DNA from: Massilia sp. H-1 | GTDB taxonomy: Bacteria > Pseudomonadota > Gammaproteobacteria > Burkholderiales > Burkholderiaceae_D | NCBI GenBank assembly: GCA_024703915.1 | Contig: CP087969.1 | Coordinates: 62,001 to 126,000, forward strand | DNA length: 64,000 nt | Direction of reading: 5' to 3' | Part shown: positions 47,089 through 61,145 of the stretch, one piece after another | Layout of the letters: each line of letters begins with the position of its first letter | How positions within the stretch are numbered: the stretch's first letter is position 1 | The notes under the pieces: model-generated | Databases searched by the model: none | Told to the model about the DNA's origin: nothing | Seen by the model: the letters and a program-made list of their open reading frames with translations, nothing else | Position numbers and translations under genes: made by a program

Positions 47089-48179
47089 GTGACCGACGCC
47101 GAATTGCTGCAACAGTGCCACACGGTGATCCCTGGTCACCGGGCACGCACGCTCTACCGAGATGTTCGGCGCCATGGCCGCCTGGTGCGAGGCGAACGGC
47201 GTCAGCCACGATGTCTATGGCGACGGCGCGCTGATCCAGGCCTTCGAAGACAAAGTCGCCCGCTTGCTCGGCATGGAAGCGGCCGTGTTCTGCATCAGCG
47301 GCACCATGGCGCAAGTGACGGCGCTGCGCCTGGGCTGCGAGGAACGCGACAGCCGCCTGGCCGCGCTGCACCCGACCTCGCACATCATCGTGCACGAGAA
47401 ATCGAACTACCAGCTGTTCGGCCACTTCAACATGGTGCAGGCGGGCGACCGCCACCGCCCGGCCACCGCGGCCGACTTTGAAGCCATTCCGGACCGCCTG
47501 GGCGCCGTCGCCATCGAACTGCCGATGCGCGAGATCGGCGGCCAGTTGCCCGACTGGGACGCGCTGCAAGCGATCAAGCTGCACTGCCGCCTGCGCAACG
47601 CCCACCTGCACATGGACGGCGCCCGCCTGTGGGAAGCGGCCGTAGGCTATGGCCGCAGCGTGGCCGAAATCGCGGCCTAGCTTCGATTCGGTGTACGTGT
47701 CGCTCTACAAAGGCATTGGCGGCCTGGGTGGCGCCATGCTGGCTTAGCTCGCGCGAATTCGTCGCGCGCGCGGCCAGATCGTTCCGCCGCCAGGGCGGCA
47801 ACGTGATCCACCGCTCACCCTACGTGGTGGCGGCGGCCATGCAGTTCGACCAGCGCCTGGCCGCGATGCTTCTACCCTGTTCCGCCGCACCCAGTGGCTG
47901 TATGGCGTGCTGCGCGACTTCCCCTGCCCTGCGCGTCAACCCCGCCCAGCCGCAGGCCAACATGCTGCACCTGCATTTGCCGGTCGGGCGCGAGCGCGCG
48001 CTGGCGATTCGCAATCAGCTGGCCGAAGAGCACAAGATCTGGATGTTCGGGCGCGCATCGCATGCGGCCCTGCCCGACAGCAGCGTCGTCGAGCTGTACG
48101 TGGGCGACAATCTGGCCACGCTCGATGACGACACGGTCCGCGACGCTTCCGGCGGTTGGACGCCGCCGTCCGCGCCTAA
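47089..48179 (+). CDS. ltaE: Low-specificity threonine aldolase-like PLP enzyme
   Basis: About 360 residues. It has YGDGALIQAFEDKVARLLGM, AVFCISGTMAQVTALRLGC, HEKSNYQLFGHFNM, HMDGARLWEAAVGYGRS, and the PLP lysine in SVYVSLYKGIGGLGGAML. It cleaves L-threonine or allo-threonine to glycine and acetaldehyde. The GTG at 47089 has GCGGAGAT upstream. Frames break near 47152, 47679 and 47746 (the last two rebuilt GCCGGC), and near 47870, 47920 and 48150. The stop is the TAA at 48177-48179. Confidence 0.88.
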
Positions 48180-48214
48180 GTTACAATCACGCCTTATCAC
48201 TTTGAGTTTTCACG

Positions 48215-49008
48215 ATGCGCCAATACCTCGACCTCATGCGCCATGTTAAAGAACATGGCACCGACAAGACCGACCGCACCGGCACCGGCACCCGTTCGGT
48301 GTTCGCGCACCAGATGCGTTTCAATCTGCAGGACGGTTTTCCGCTGGTGACGACCAAGAAGCTGCACCTGAAATCGATCGTGCATGAACTGATCTGGTTC
48401 CTGGCCGGTTCGACCAACATCGCTTACCTCAAAGAGCATGGCGTGTCGATCTGGGACGACTGGGCCGACGCCGAAGGCAATCTGGGCCCGATCTATGGCT
48501 ACCAATGGCGCAGCTGGCCGACCCCAGACGGCGGCCACGTCGACCAGATCAGCCAGGTCATGGACCAGATCACGAACAACCCGGATTCGCGCCGCATGAT
48601 CGTCTCGGCCTGGAACGTGGCCGACGTACCGAAAATGAAGCTGCCGCCATGCCACGCGCTGTTCCAGTTTTATGTCGCCGACGGCAAGCTGTCATGCCAG
48701 CTGTATCAGCGCAGTGCCGATATCTTCCTGGGCGTGCCTTTCAATATCGCGTCCTACGCGCTGCTCACGCACATGATGGCGCAGCAGGCCTAGCCTGGAA
48801 GTGGGTGATTTTGTCTGGACCGGCGGCGACTGCCACCTGTACACCAATCACATGGAACAGGTCGACCTGCAGCTCTCGCGCGCCGATGGCGCTGCCGAAG
48901 CTGGTCATCAAGCGCAAGCCGGATTCGCTGTTTGACTTCAAGTTCGATGACTTTGAATTTACGGGATATGAGCCGCACGGCTTGATCCGCGCGCCGGTAG
49001 CCGTTTAA
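48215..49008 (+). CDS. thyA: Thymidylate synthase
   Basis: Methylates dUMP to dTMP with methylene-tetrahydrofolate. About 264 residues. The N-terminus is [20 protein letters not shown], the catalytic Cys lies in [12 protein letters not shown], then [22 protein letters not shown], and it ends IRAPVAV. Frames break at 48790 (AQQAGLEVGD: GCCGGC now GCCTAGC, +1) and 48884 (SRAP: GC lost, -2). The net change of -1 accounts exactly for the observed span. A working copy must be present in the organism, which argues that the breaks are artefacts. Confidence 0.96.
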
Positions 49009-49017
49009 GCACAGCCA

Positions 49018-49052
49018 CCACGTCGCCCCCTGCCTGCGCGAGGGCGACGTGG
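49018..49052. terminator. Hairpin between convergent thyA and chemoreceptor genes
   Basis: Perfect 11-base arms CCACGTCGCCC (49018-49028) and GGGCGACGTGG (49042-49052) around a 13-base loop, starting 10 bases past the thyA stop. Only a short T run follows on the plus strand, so it may work on both strands. Confidence 0.65.
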
Positions 49053-49053
49053 T

Positions 49054-50786
49054 TTAGAACTCTTCCCAGTCCGAACTGACCGGCGCTGCATTGGCCACTT
49101 TCCTGGCCCTGACCGGCGCTGCAATCGCCTTGCGTTGCGCTGGCGCTGCCGCTGCCGTCTTCTTCACCAGCACCGGCTTGGCTTCACTGCACTGCCGCCT
49201 TCGGCCGCTCGGCCCCATCCAGTTTGAACACGCTCACCACCTGGGTCAGCACGCCCGCCTGATCCTGCAGCGAACCGGCTGCCGCCGCGGCTTCCTCCAC
49301 CAGCGCCACGTTCTGCTGGGTGATGGCATCCATCTGTCCGATCGCGACATTGATCTGTTCCAGCCCCGAGGTCTGCTCCTGGCTGGCGGTGGTGATCTCG
49401 CCCATGATGTCGGTCACGCGCTGGATGCTGGTGACGATCTCTTTCATGGTCACGCTTCGAGCCTGGTCGACCAGGCGCGCGCCGCTGTCCACTTTTTCCA
49501 CCGAATCGCCGATCAGCTGCTTGATCTCTTTGGCCGCTCCGGCCGAACGCTGCGCCAGGTTGCGCACTTCCGAGGCCACTACCGCAAAGCCGCGCCCCTG
49601 TTCACCGGCGCGCGCCGCTTCCACCGCCGCATTGAGCGCCAGGATATTGGTCTGGAACGCGATGCCGTCAATGACGGCGATAATGTCGACGATCTTCTTG
49701 GACGACTCGTTGATCGACCCCATGGTGTCGACCACCTGCGCCACCACCACGCCACCCTTGGTCGCCACTTCCGACGCGGACACCGCCAGCTGGTTGGCCT
49801 GGCGTGCATTGTCGGCATTCTGTTTGACGGTGCCGGTCAGTTCTTCCATCGACGACGCGGTCTGTTCAGGCAGTAAGCCTGCTCGCCGGTGCGCTGCGAC
49901 AGATCCATGTTCCCGGCCGCGATCTGGCTCGAGGCGCTGGCGATGGTGTCGGTACTGGCCCGTACTTCACCCACGATGCTGGCCAGGTTGGCCTTCATCT
50001 TGCTCAGCGCGGTGAGCAAGGCGCCGATCTCGTTGTGGCTGTTGACGGTGATGGTGCCGGTCAGGTCGCCGTCGGCCACGCGGGTGGCGATGTCGGTCGC
50101 ATCCTTGAGCGGACCGGAGATCGCGCGCAGCAGCAGGTAGCCAGCGGCCAGCCCGAGCAGCATGCCGCAGGCCAGGACCACACCCATGGTCCACAGGCTG
50201 TTGCGCACGCTCGCGCCCACGCCCGCCTCGTCGGAGGCAACGCGCTTGTCGGTGTCTTCCTTGAGCGCTTTCAGGGCGGCGTCAGCTTGCGCGGGTAGGA
50301 TGGGTTGATCTTCTTGATCAGTACCATCTCGGCGTCATCCCACTTGTCGGCCTTCACAAACGCGGCCGCGGCCCGCACGTCCTCGATCCCCAGGCCGCCG
50401 CTCTTGTCGAACCATTCCTTCGCCAGACGCTTCTCGTCAGGCGAACGGATACCGGCCAGGTATTCATCCCAGCGCTTGGTGGCGCGCGCCGAAATGGCGG
50501 CCACCTGGTCAAAGTGCACCGTCAGCGCGTGGTCGTGCAGCTGTGACCATTCCAGCGCCGGATTGTGCTGCAGCGCCTGCAGGATCTGACTGCGATTGAG
50601 TTCCATCTCGAGCCGGATCGCGTTCTGGCTGCTGTTGTTCTTCTGGTCCGCCAGCGACACGTCGCGTACCACGCCGACCGCGTAATCGGCGTTGTAAATG
50701 CCGACCGCACCGACCACGAACATCAGCGCGGTCACGAGACCGATCACGCCAATAATCAGGGTTTTAATGTTGAGATTGTTGAACAT
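49054..50786 (-). CDS. Methyl-accepting chemotaxis protein
   Basis: About 577 residues. TM1 ([19 protein letters not shown]) is followed by a periplasmic four-helix sensor with [21 protein letters not shown]2 ([20 protein letters not shown]), HAMP, and the signalling hairpin tip [20 protein letters not shown]. The tail is SDWEEF, which fits the xWxxF pentapeptide that tethers CheR/CheB. Frames break near 50285, 49870, 49450 and 49190. The ligand is unknown. It is convergent with thyA and follows carB on the same strand. Confidence 0.93.
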
Positions 50787-51245
50787 GGAATGTTCTCCTT
50801 GAACTAGTCTTGCTGGCTGAGTGAATGGAAGTAGCGGTGTATTCCTTCGCGCAATTCATCGACGTGCTCGAACTCAATATAGGTCACGTCGCACAGGTCT
50901 TGCAACTCGCGAATCAGGGTGGTCTTGATTGGCGCGTGCTTCCAAACAAGGAACAGTACGGGGGTGCAACGTCCCTTGAATATGTGATAGGCCAGCTCGA
51001 AGGCGCTGCTTTCACTCATGCCTACCCGGATGTTGACGACCGCGTCGGCCTGGTCGAGCAGTGCCAGCCGGTGATTGCGGAAGTTCTTAGGCGTAAAGGG
51101 ACGTTGGTAGTCGCGCTCGTATGACTTCTTGAACGTGTCTGCGCTTTCCGCCTTCGATCCGGTCAGGTAATCGAAGGCGCGCGGCAAGCCGTTGGCGCTG
51201 TCGATGACGGTGAGTATGTCTCCAATCAATTGTTGCTGGCGCACG

Positions 51246-54627
<3,382 letters not shown>

Positions 54628-54635
<8 letters not shown>

Positions 54636-55787
54636 GTTGGTAGCCCTCCATCATCGTCACGAAACGGTCGAACAGCATGGCCAGGTCGTGCGGGCCGGGC
54701 GAGGCTTCAGGGTGGCCCTGGAAACAGAAAGCGGGTTTGTCGGTGCGGGCAAAGCCCTGCAGCGAGCCGTCGAACAGCGACACGTGCGTGACGCGGCAGT
54801 TGGCCTAAGCAGCGTGGCCGCATCGACGGCAAAGCCGTGGTTTTGCGAGGTGATCATCACCTTGCCGCTGTCGAGATCCTGGACCGGGTGGTTGGCGCCG
54901 TGATGGCCGAACTTCATCTTGAGCGTCTTTGCGCCCGAAGCGAGCGCCATGATCTGGTGGCCCAGGCAGATGCCGAACACGGGCACGCCGAACTCGATCA
55001 GCTCGCGCGGGCGGCGATCGCATAATCGCAAGGCTGGGGATCGCCCGGCCCGTTGGACAGGAAGATACCGTCCGGTTTGAGCGCCAGCGCCGCTTTCGCG
55101 CCCGCCTGGGCTTAAGCAGCACCGTCACTTTGCAGCCGCGTTCGGCCAGCATGCGCAGGATGTTCGATTTGACGCCGAAGTCGTAGGCCACCACGTGAAA
55201 GCGCGGCGCGCTCTGGTGCCCGGCGCTCTGGCCGAGGCGCCATTCGGTCTCGGTCCACACGTAAGGCGTGCGGGTCGACACCTCGCGCGCCAGGTCCATC
55301 CCGTTCAGACCAGGGAAAGCGGCGGCCAGGGCCAGCGCCTCGGCCGGATCGTCAGTCACGGCGATGGCGCCATTCTGGGCGCCCTTTTCGCGCAGGATGC
55401 GGGTCAGCTTGCGGGTGTCGATGCTTAAGCAATGGCGACCACGCCCTGCTCTTTCAGGTACGAAGACAGGTCGCAGCTTGAGCGGAAGTTCGAGGCCAGC
55501 AGCGGCAAGTCCTTGATCACCAGCCCGGCGGCGGCCACGCGCGGCGATTCGCCGTCTTCATGGTTGATGCCGGTGTTGCCGATGTGCGGATAGGTCAGCG
55601 TGACGATCTGGCGCGTGTAGCTGGCGTCGGTCAGGATTTCCTGGTAACCCGTCATGGCGGTATTGAAGACGACTTCCCCGCTGGTGTGCCCGGCGGCGCC
55701 GATCGACTGCCCGTGAAAAATGGTGCCATCTTGTAAAGCGAGAATGGCTGGCGGCCGCGTTCCCGGTCCGCTGAGGGGGTGTTTCAT
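54628..55787 (-). CDS. carA: Carbamoyl-phosphate synthase small chain (glutaminase)
   Basis: Supplies ammonia from glutamine to CarB. The N-terminal domain has [19 protein letters not shown] and [19 protein letters not shown]. The class I glutaminase has [10 protein letters not shown], the nucleophile Cys in [34 protein letters not shown] and the His/Glu of [11 protein letters not shown]. About 385 residues. Frames break at 55428, 55113 and 54808, each a rebuilt GCCGGC site (GCTTAAGC, CTTAAGCC, CTTAGGCC on the coding strand), and near 55020. ATGCCTAA couples it to carB. Confidence 0.96.
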
Positions 55788-56166
55788 GCTTGCTCCTTGC
55801 TGTGTGTCTGGCGGGTAATTGGGCCGCGCACCGAGATCGTTCCGGACTCAAAGGAGACGCACAAAACTAGTGCCGTCGGGCACTTTTTTGGTGCTGTATT
55901 GAGCCAGTTCAGGAACGATACAGTATTTACTTCCGTTGCCGCACGGAAATTTATAATTGACGTTTTGGAGCAACAGGTATGAACAAGCTAGCAAGTAAAC
56001 CCTTATGCAATATGGGTTAGTTAGATTTTGTGAGATTCGAATTGTTAAATATCGAGTTGCAAACAAAGCGAACGCACGTGCGTGACAGTCTCACCTGGAC
56101 CGCCCTCCCCGCTGCCGCAGATTTGCACGATAATGTCGCCTTGACTCATTCCAAACCGACAAATAC
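55788..56166. other. Divergent carA/folA promoter region
   Basis: About 380 bases, AT-rich from 55900 to 56090, with no supported gene. On the plus strand, AGTGCC (55869-55874), a GTCG loop and GGCACT (55879-55884) followed by TTTTTT resemble an intrinsic terminator. A 13-codon frame at 55980-56021, after GGAGCAACAGGT, could be a leader peptide (MNKLASKPLCNMG). On the minus strand TTGCTC and TATAAA could be part of a carA promoter, but their spacing is poor. Confidence 0.35.
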
Positions 56167-56650
56167 ATGACGCAACTGACCCTCATCGTCGCCATGGACC
56201 GGCAACGCGGCATCGGCATCGACAACAAGCTGCCGTGGCACCTGCCCGAGGATCTGGCCCATTTCAAGCGGCTCACGTCCGGCCATCCGATCATCATGGG
56301 CCGCAAGACCTTCGATTCGATCGGCCGCGCGCTGCCGAACCGGCGCAACATCGTCATCACCCGCAATCCCGCATGGCGCCATGACGGCGTCGAGGCGGTG
56401 ACGTCGCTGGAAGCGGCGCTGGCCCTGGTGGGCGATACGCCCGCCTTCATCATCGGTGGCGCCCAGATTTTTGCCGCCTCGATGGACCTGGCCGAGCGCC
56501 TGATCATCACCGAAATCGACCACAACTTCGCCTGCGACACCTTCTTTGCCCCGCTGTTAAGTAGGCTGCCTGGCAGGAAAGCGCGAACTTCACCACAGCG
56601 AGGCGAATGCTTACGATTACGCCTTTGTCACGTACCAGAAAGCGAACTAA
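56167..56650 (+). CDS. folA: Dihydrofolate reductase
   Basis: Regenerates tetrahydrofolate for thymidylate synthesis. About 160 residues. [20 protein letters not shown] carries the Met20-like loop, followed by the acid in [32 protein letters not shown] with the NADPH phosphate site, and [14 protein letters not shown]. The C-terminal part ([22 protein letters not shown]) lies past breaks near 56560 and 56590; the second is a lost GC in a GCGCGC run. It is on the opposite strand from carA and 2 bases before the next gene. Confidence 0.94.
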
Positions 56651-56652
56651 CC

Positions 56653-57264
56653 ATGTCAGGACACGGATTTCACGTGCACGGCCCGCACGATCACGCGGTG
56701 GAACACGCAGCGCACGGCAGCGACGGCTTCTCCAACAATATCGCGGTCATGACCGCCATTCTCACAACCGTGGGCGCCATGTTCGGCTACCAGGGCGGCG
56801 CGACCCAGAACGACGCGGCGCTATTCAAGAACAACGCGGCGATCGAGAAGACCAAGGCCGCCAATACCTGGGCTTACTACCAGGCCAAGTCGAACAAGCA
56901 GAACCTGGCCGAACTGGCGATGGTGCTGCCGGGCGTGGACCCGACCAAGTACAAGGCCGACGTTGAGCGCTACAAGACCGAAAAGGAAGCCATCAAGAAG
57001 GATGCGGAGGCGCTCGATGCCAAGGCCGACGAGTGGAACACCAAATCGGACAGCGCGCTGCACCAGCATCACCAGTGGGCACTGGCCACCACCGCCGAGC
57101 AGATCGCGATCTCGCTGGCCGCCATTACGCTGCTGACGCGTAAAAAGTGGATGATGTGGGCTGCGTATGGTGTGGCGGCGGTTGGACTGGTGCTGGGGAT
57201 TCTGGCGTGGATGCATGTGGATCCGATTGGGGCGCTGGGGGTCCAGGCTGCGGTGCATCACTAA
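56653..57264 (+). CDS. DUF4337-like membrane protein
   Basis: 203 residues, unbroken. A His-rich start ([19 protein letters not shown]) is followed by helix [15 protein letters not shown], a charged coiled-coil-like stretch ([19 protein letters not shown]), then [15 protein letters not shown] and [19 protein letters not shown]. This order matches DUF4337 proteins of unknown role. The His-rich start could bind metal (guess). It starts 2 bases after folA. Confidence 0.8.
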   Translation: MSGHGFHVHGPHDHAVEHAAHGSDGFSNNIAVMTAILTTVGAMFGYQGGATQNDAALFKNNAAIEKTKAANTWAYYQAKSNKQNLAELAMVLPGVDPTKYKADVERYKTEKEAIKKDAEALDAKADEWNTKSDSALHQHHQWALATTAEQIAISLAAITLLTRKKWMMWAAYGVAAVGLVLGILAWMHVDPIGALGVQAAVHH

Positions 57265-57400
57265 TATAGGGATGCCGCATTAGAAAAGATCATGTGCTGG
57301 AGTGCGCCATAGTGGCGAACTTGTAGTTATTCTAATAAAAGTTTTTTCACCGGATTGCTTAAGCTTTTCTGCGAAAAATCCGCTTCTTATTTTTTTCCCG

Positions 57401-57466
57401 GTGCCGTGAGCGACGTTCTGCCCCCTAGGTGGACAGCCCTCACGGCGCTTCGCTTTGGAGCTGTCC
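57401..57466 (+). promoter_or_regulatory. Possible pseudoknot in the decarboxylase leader
   Basis: Two stems cannot both be simple hairpins. GTGCCGTGAG (57401-57410) pairs with CTCACGGCGC (57439-57448). GGACAGC (57431-57437), inside that loop, pairs with GCTGTCC (57460-57466), which touches the ATG and covers the end of the GGAG ribosome site (57457-57460). Together they make an H-type pseudoknot or a two-state switch. Confidence 0.4.
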
Positions 57467-59723
57467 ATGAAATTTCGTTTCCCTATTGTCATCATTGACG
57501 AGGATTTTCGTACCGATAACACGTCCGGCCTCGGCATCCGCGCGCTCGCAGAGGCGATGGAAAAGGAAGGCATGGAAGTGCTCGGTCTGACGAGTTACGG
57601 CGATCTGTCGCAATTCGCGCAGCAGCAATCGCGCGCATCGGCCTTCGTACTCTCGATCGACGATGAGGAATTTGGCGAAGGCTCCGTCGCGGAGACCGAT
57701 TCGGCCCTGATCGCTGCTGCGCGCCTTCATCAAAGAGATCCGCCACAAGAACTCGGACATCCCGATCTACATCTACGGCGAAACGCGCACCTCGCGCCAC
57801 ATCCCGAACGACATCCTGCGCGAACTGCACGGCTTCATCCACATGTTCGAGGACACGCCCGAATTCGTGGCGCGCCACATCATCCGCGAAGCGAAATCGT
57901 ATCTGGACAGCCTGGCGCCGCCGTTCTTCCGCGCGCTGGTCAATTACGCCAATGACGGCTCGTACTCGTGGCACTGCCCTGGCCACTCGGGCGGCGTCGC
58001 CTTCCTGGAAGTCGCCAATCGGCCAGATGTTCCACCAGTTCTTCGGCGAGAACATGCTGCGCGCCGACGTCTGCAACGCCGTTGAAGAACTCGGCCAGCT
58101 GCTCGACCACACCGGCCCGGTCGCCAAGTCCGAACGCAATGCCGCGCGCATCTTCAATGCCGACCACTGCTACTTCGTCACCAACGGCACCTCGACCTCG
58201 AACAAGATGGTATGGCACTCGACGGTCGCTCCTGGCGACATCGTCGTGGTCGACCGCAACTGCCACAAGTCGATTCTGCACTCGATCATCATGTGCGGCG
58301 CGATCCCCGTGTTCCTGATGCCGACCCGGAACCACCTCGGCATCATCGGTCCGATTCCGCTCGAAGAATTCACCCCCGAATCGATCGCCCGCAAGATCGA
58401 AGCCAACCCGTTCGCACGCGAAGCCGTCAACAAGAAACCGCGCATCCTGACGATTACCCAGTCGACTTACGACGGCGTGGTGTACAACGTCGAGACCCTG
58501 CGCGAAATGTTGGACGGTAAGATCGACACCCTGCACTTCGACGAAGCATGGCTGCCGCACGCCACCTTCCACGACTTCTACAAGAACATGCACGCGATCG
58601 GCAAGGACCGTCCGCGCGAAAAAGAGTCGATGATCTTCTCGACCCAGTCGACCCACAAGCTGCTGGCCTAGGCCTGTCGCAGGCCTCGCAAGTGCTGGTG
58701 CGCGAATCGGAATCGGTCAAGCTGGACCAGGACGCCTTCAACGAGGCCTACCTGATGCACACCTCGACCTCGCCGCAGTATTCGATCATCGCGTCCTGCG
58801 ACGTGGCCGCGGCCATGATGGAAGCGCCAGGCGGCACCGCGCTGGTCGAAGAATCGATCCTCGAAGCGCTCGACTTCCGTCGCGCCATGAAGAAGGTCGA
58901 CGAGGAATGGGGCAAAGACTGGTGGTTCCAGGTGTGGGGCCCGAGCACCTTCAGCGAAGAAGGCATCGGCACCCAGGAAGACTGGATGATCCGCGCCGAG
59001 GACGACTGGCACGGTTTCGGCAAGCTGGCACCGGGCTTCAACATGCTCGACCCGATCAAGGCGACCGTGGTCACCCCTGGCCTGTCGCTGGACGGCGCCT
59101 TTGGCGAGACCGGTATCCCGGCCTCGATCGTGACCAAGTACCTGGCCGAACACGGCGTGATCATCGAGAAGTGCGGGCTGTACTCGTTCTTCATCATGTT
59201 CACGATCGGGATCACCAAGGGCCGCTGGAACACGCTGGTCACGGCGCTGCAGCAGTTCAAGGACGACTACGACAAGAACCAGCCGATGTGGCGCATTCTG
59301 CCGGAGTTCGCCGCAGCCAACCCGCGCTATGAAGCGATGGGCCTGCGCGACCTGTGCCAGCAGATCCACGACTTCTATCAGGCTTACGACGTGGCGCGCC
59401 TGACCACCGAGATGTATTTGTCGGACATGATCCCGGCCATGAAGCCGTCGGACGCGTTTGCCAAGATGGCGCACCGCGAGATCGAGCGCGTGGCGCTGGA
59501 AGATCTGGAAGGCCGCATCACCGCGATTCTGCTGACGCCTTACCCACCAGGTATTCCGCTGTTGATCCCGGGCGAGCGCTTCAACAAGACCATCGTCGAC
59601 TACCTGCGCTTTGCGCGCGACTTCAACGAGCGCTTCCCAGGCTTTGAGACCGACGTGCATGGTCTGGTCAAGCGCGAAGTGGATGGCAAGCGCGGTTACT
59701 TCGTGGACTGCGTTAAACAGTAA
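57467..59723 (+). CDS. Lysine/arginine/ornithine decarboxylase, PLP fold type I
   Basis: About 751 residues, the large inducible-decarboxylase form. The N-terminal wing (FPIVIIDEDFRTDNTSG) is receiver-like. The core has YSWHCPGHSGGVAFL, YFVTNGTSTSNKMVW, VVVDRNCHKSILHS, LHFDEAWLPHATFH and the PLP lysine in STQSTHKLLAG. The C-terminal domain has TPYPPGIPLLIPGE. Frames break near 57720, 58018 and 58672; the last is a rebuilt GCCGGC, now GCCTAGGC, just after the PLP lysine. Which amino acid it prefers is not clear. It consumes a proton per turn and makes a diamine or agmatine. Confidence 0.9.
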
Positions 59724-59740
59724 TCTGCCTCATGCAAAAA

Positions 59741-59772
59741 GCCCGGCCGCTGGGAAGCGGCCGGGCTTTTTT
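59741..59772 (+). terminator. Rho-independent terminator of the decarboxylase gene
   Basis: GCCCGGCCGC (59741-59750), loop TGGGAA, GCGGCCGGGC (59757-59766) and six T bases. A perfect 10-base stem, 17 bases past the stop. Confidence 0.92.
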
Positions 59773-59844
59773 GCGTTTGCTGCGTCGGGGTGCTGCCCTA
59801 TTTCCTCACCGGGTCCCGCAGCCAAGCCTGGTTTGATGGGTTGC

Positions 59845-59861
59845 CGCGTCTGACCCCGCCC
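59845..59861. repeat. Short copy of the TGACCCCGCC repeat
   Basis: GCGTCTGACCCCGCCCA lies 12 bases past the end of the first orphan gene (minus strand). It matches the right part of the longer copies at 60495-60534 and 61075-61117. Confidence 0.6.
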
Positions 59862-59873
59862 AGCGCTTCCACA

Positions 59874-60395
59874 TTAGCTGCAGTCAATGATGTTACTCGT
59901 TACCTTCCTGCATTTTGGCTTCGAGTTCACTACCTCTGGATTAGCATCGATAAATTTCGACACTGAAGATACGCTAAATGTAGTGGCACCGTAGCACCCG
60001 CTGTTGCCATTTTGCCTGCACGCGTACGTGACCGACACGGACAAATCGGAAACCTTGGGATTATAGATTGCAACGATTGAATTCAACCCGCCATCGGCAA
60101 CCCAGTTGGCAGTCCTAGCAATGACCTCTCCCTCAAGGTTTTTAACAATAACTTCGGTGGAGTGAGGAGCCAGCTTATATTTTTTGATGAGCGTGTTCCT
60201 GGGAAAGCGTAGATCAATCGAAGAATTTACTTCATCTCTTTGAATTTTGAACTTGAAATCCCGACTTTTCATTTCCGCGCTTGTTAGTTCGACATAATCC
60301 GACGGTACGGCTGCCGAAGCTCTTGATGCGAATAAGAGCGTGAATGCGAAAAACAAAATAGCGAGCTCGGTTCGTTTAGTAAAAATAACAGTCAT
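59874..60395 (-). CDS. Orphan secreted protein 1
   Basis: 173 residues, unbroken and clearly lower in GC than its surroundings. A signal peptide (LAILFFAFTLLFASRASA) is followed by a beta-rich domain that looks Ig-like or chaperone-like (VPSDYVELTSAEMKSRDFKF, LAPHSTEVIVKNLEGEV). There are four Cys, two of them close together in ACRQNGNSGC. I know no family. Composition and lack of frame errors set it apart from the genes around it, which suggests transfer. Confidence 0.6.
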   Translation of the reverse strand: MTVIFTKRTELAILFFAFTLLFASRASAAVPSDYVELTSAEMKSRDFKFKIQRDEVNSSIDLRFPRNTLIKKYKLAPHSTEVIVKNLEGEVIARTANWVADGGLNSIVAIYNPKVSDLSVSVTYACRQNGNSGCYGATTFSVSSVSKFIDANPEVVNSKPKCRKVTSNIIDCS

Positions 60396-60494
60396 TGGTT
60401 AGTCCCCATTGTGACTTACTTGCAGAATTCGGGCTGAATGACAGCTTCTTTGTATCGATGGCATGTTGCAACCCTCGAAAAGAATTACTGAGGT

Positions 60495-60534
60495 GCGGGG
60501 TCAGTCTGCCCCCGCCAAGTCAGGTGACCCCGCC
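60495..60534. repeat. GCGGGGT...CCCCCGCC...TGACCCCGCC repeat, copy A
   Basis: GCGGGGTCAGTCTGCCCCCGCC, then AAGTCAGG, then TGACCCCGCC. GCGGGG and CCCCGC can pair as a hairpin. It separates orphan genes 1 and 2 and matches copy B at 61075-61117. Confidence 0.75.
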
Positions 60535-60554
60535 TTGAAAATCACCCTCCGTTG

Positions 60555-61013
60555 TTATTTATACGGATCAATAACATTCCCATCTTTATCTACAAATGCG
60601 GGAGGCGAAGTATCCCTATCATAGTAGTAGATGACTCCGGTTTCTGGATCAAGGAAATCCACATGCGTCGGATGAAATGACACGATCACACTTTCCTTAA
60701 GGTCAAAGTCTTTGGGCAGAGCGTTCATGTCCACTACTTGGTTATGCCAAACCACAACGACTTGCGCAACCTGGTACTGTGCGCCCTGCCATCGTTTTCC
60801 GTCCGGAAACGTGATCTTATTCACGGGCGAATTCGTTATGACGAATATGCGCTTCTTGATCGCACCGCCACCCGTTTTAGTGATGAGACGATAACGTTCC
60901 ATCTTTTTTTGTTCTGGCGGCGTGCTAAAAACTTTCATGGCGATGACCAATACAAGGGCACCGACGCCGATCGCTGCGAACACCAACTTAATCATAATGA
61001 ATTTTTTTCTCAT
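60555..61013 (-). CDS. Orphan membrane-anchored protein 2
   Basis: 152 residues, unbroken and lower in GC. One N-terminal membrane helix (LVFAAIGVGALVLVIAMKVF) is followed by a soluble beta-rich part with KKRIFVITNSPVNKITFPDG and a C-terminal SFHPTHVDFLDPETGVIYYY. There are no Cys residues in the mature part. No family recognised. The ATG at 61013 is preferred because the membrane helix follows at once. Confidence 0.55.
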   Translation of the reverse strand: MRKKFIMIKLVFAAIGVGALVLVIAMKVFSTPPEQKKMERYRLITKTGGGAIKKRIFVITNSPVNKITFPDGKRWQGAQYQVAQVVVVWHNQVVDMNALPKDFDLKESVIVSFHPTHVDFLDPETGVIYYYDRDTSPPAFVDKDGNVIDPYK

Positions 61014-61074
61014 GATGTCTCGCTCATTTTGATGTCTGGTCTGGCTCCGGTATTGGCGGAAACTTAGGAAAGTT

Positions 61075-61117
61075 GCGGGGTTCCTCAGACTGCCCCCGCC
61101 CACGAATGACCCCGCCC
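61075..61117. repeat. GCGGGGT...CCCCCGCC...TGACCCCGCC repeat, copy B
   Basis: GCGGGGTTCCTCAGACTGCC, then CCCGCCCACGAA, then TGACCCCGCC. It differs from copy A by a 4-base insertion and a few changes. It lies between orphan genes 2 and 3. Confidence 0.75.
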
Positions 61118-61145
61118 ACGGCACGCTCGCTGTATCCAGTTTCGT

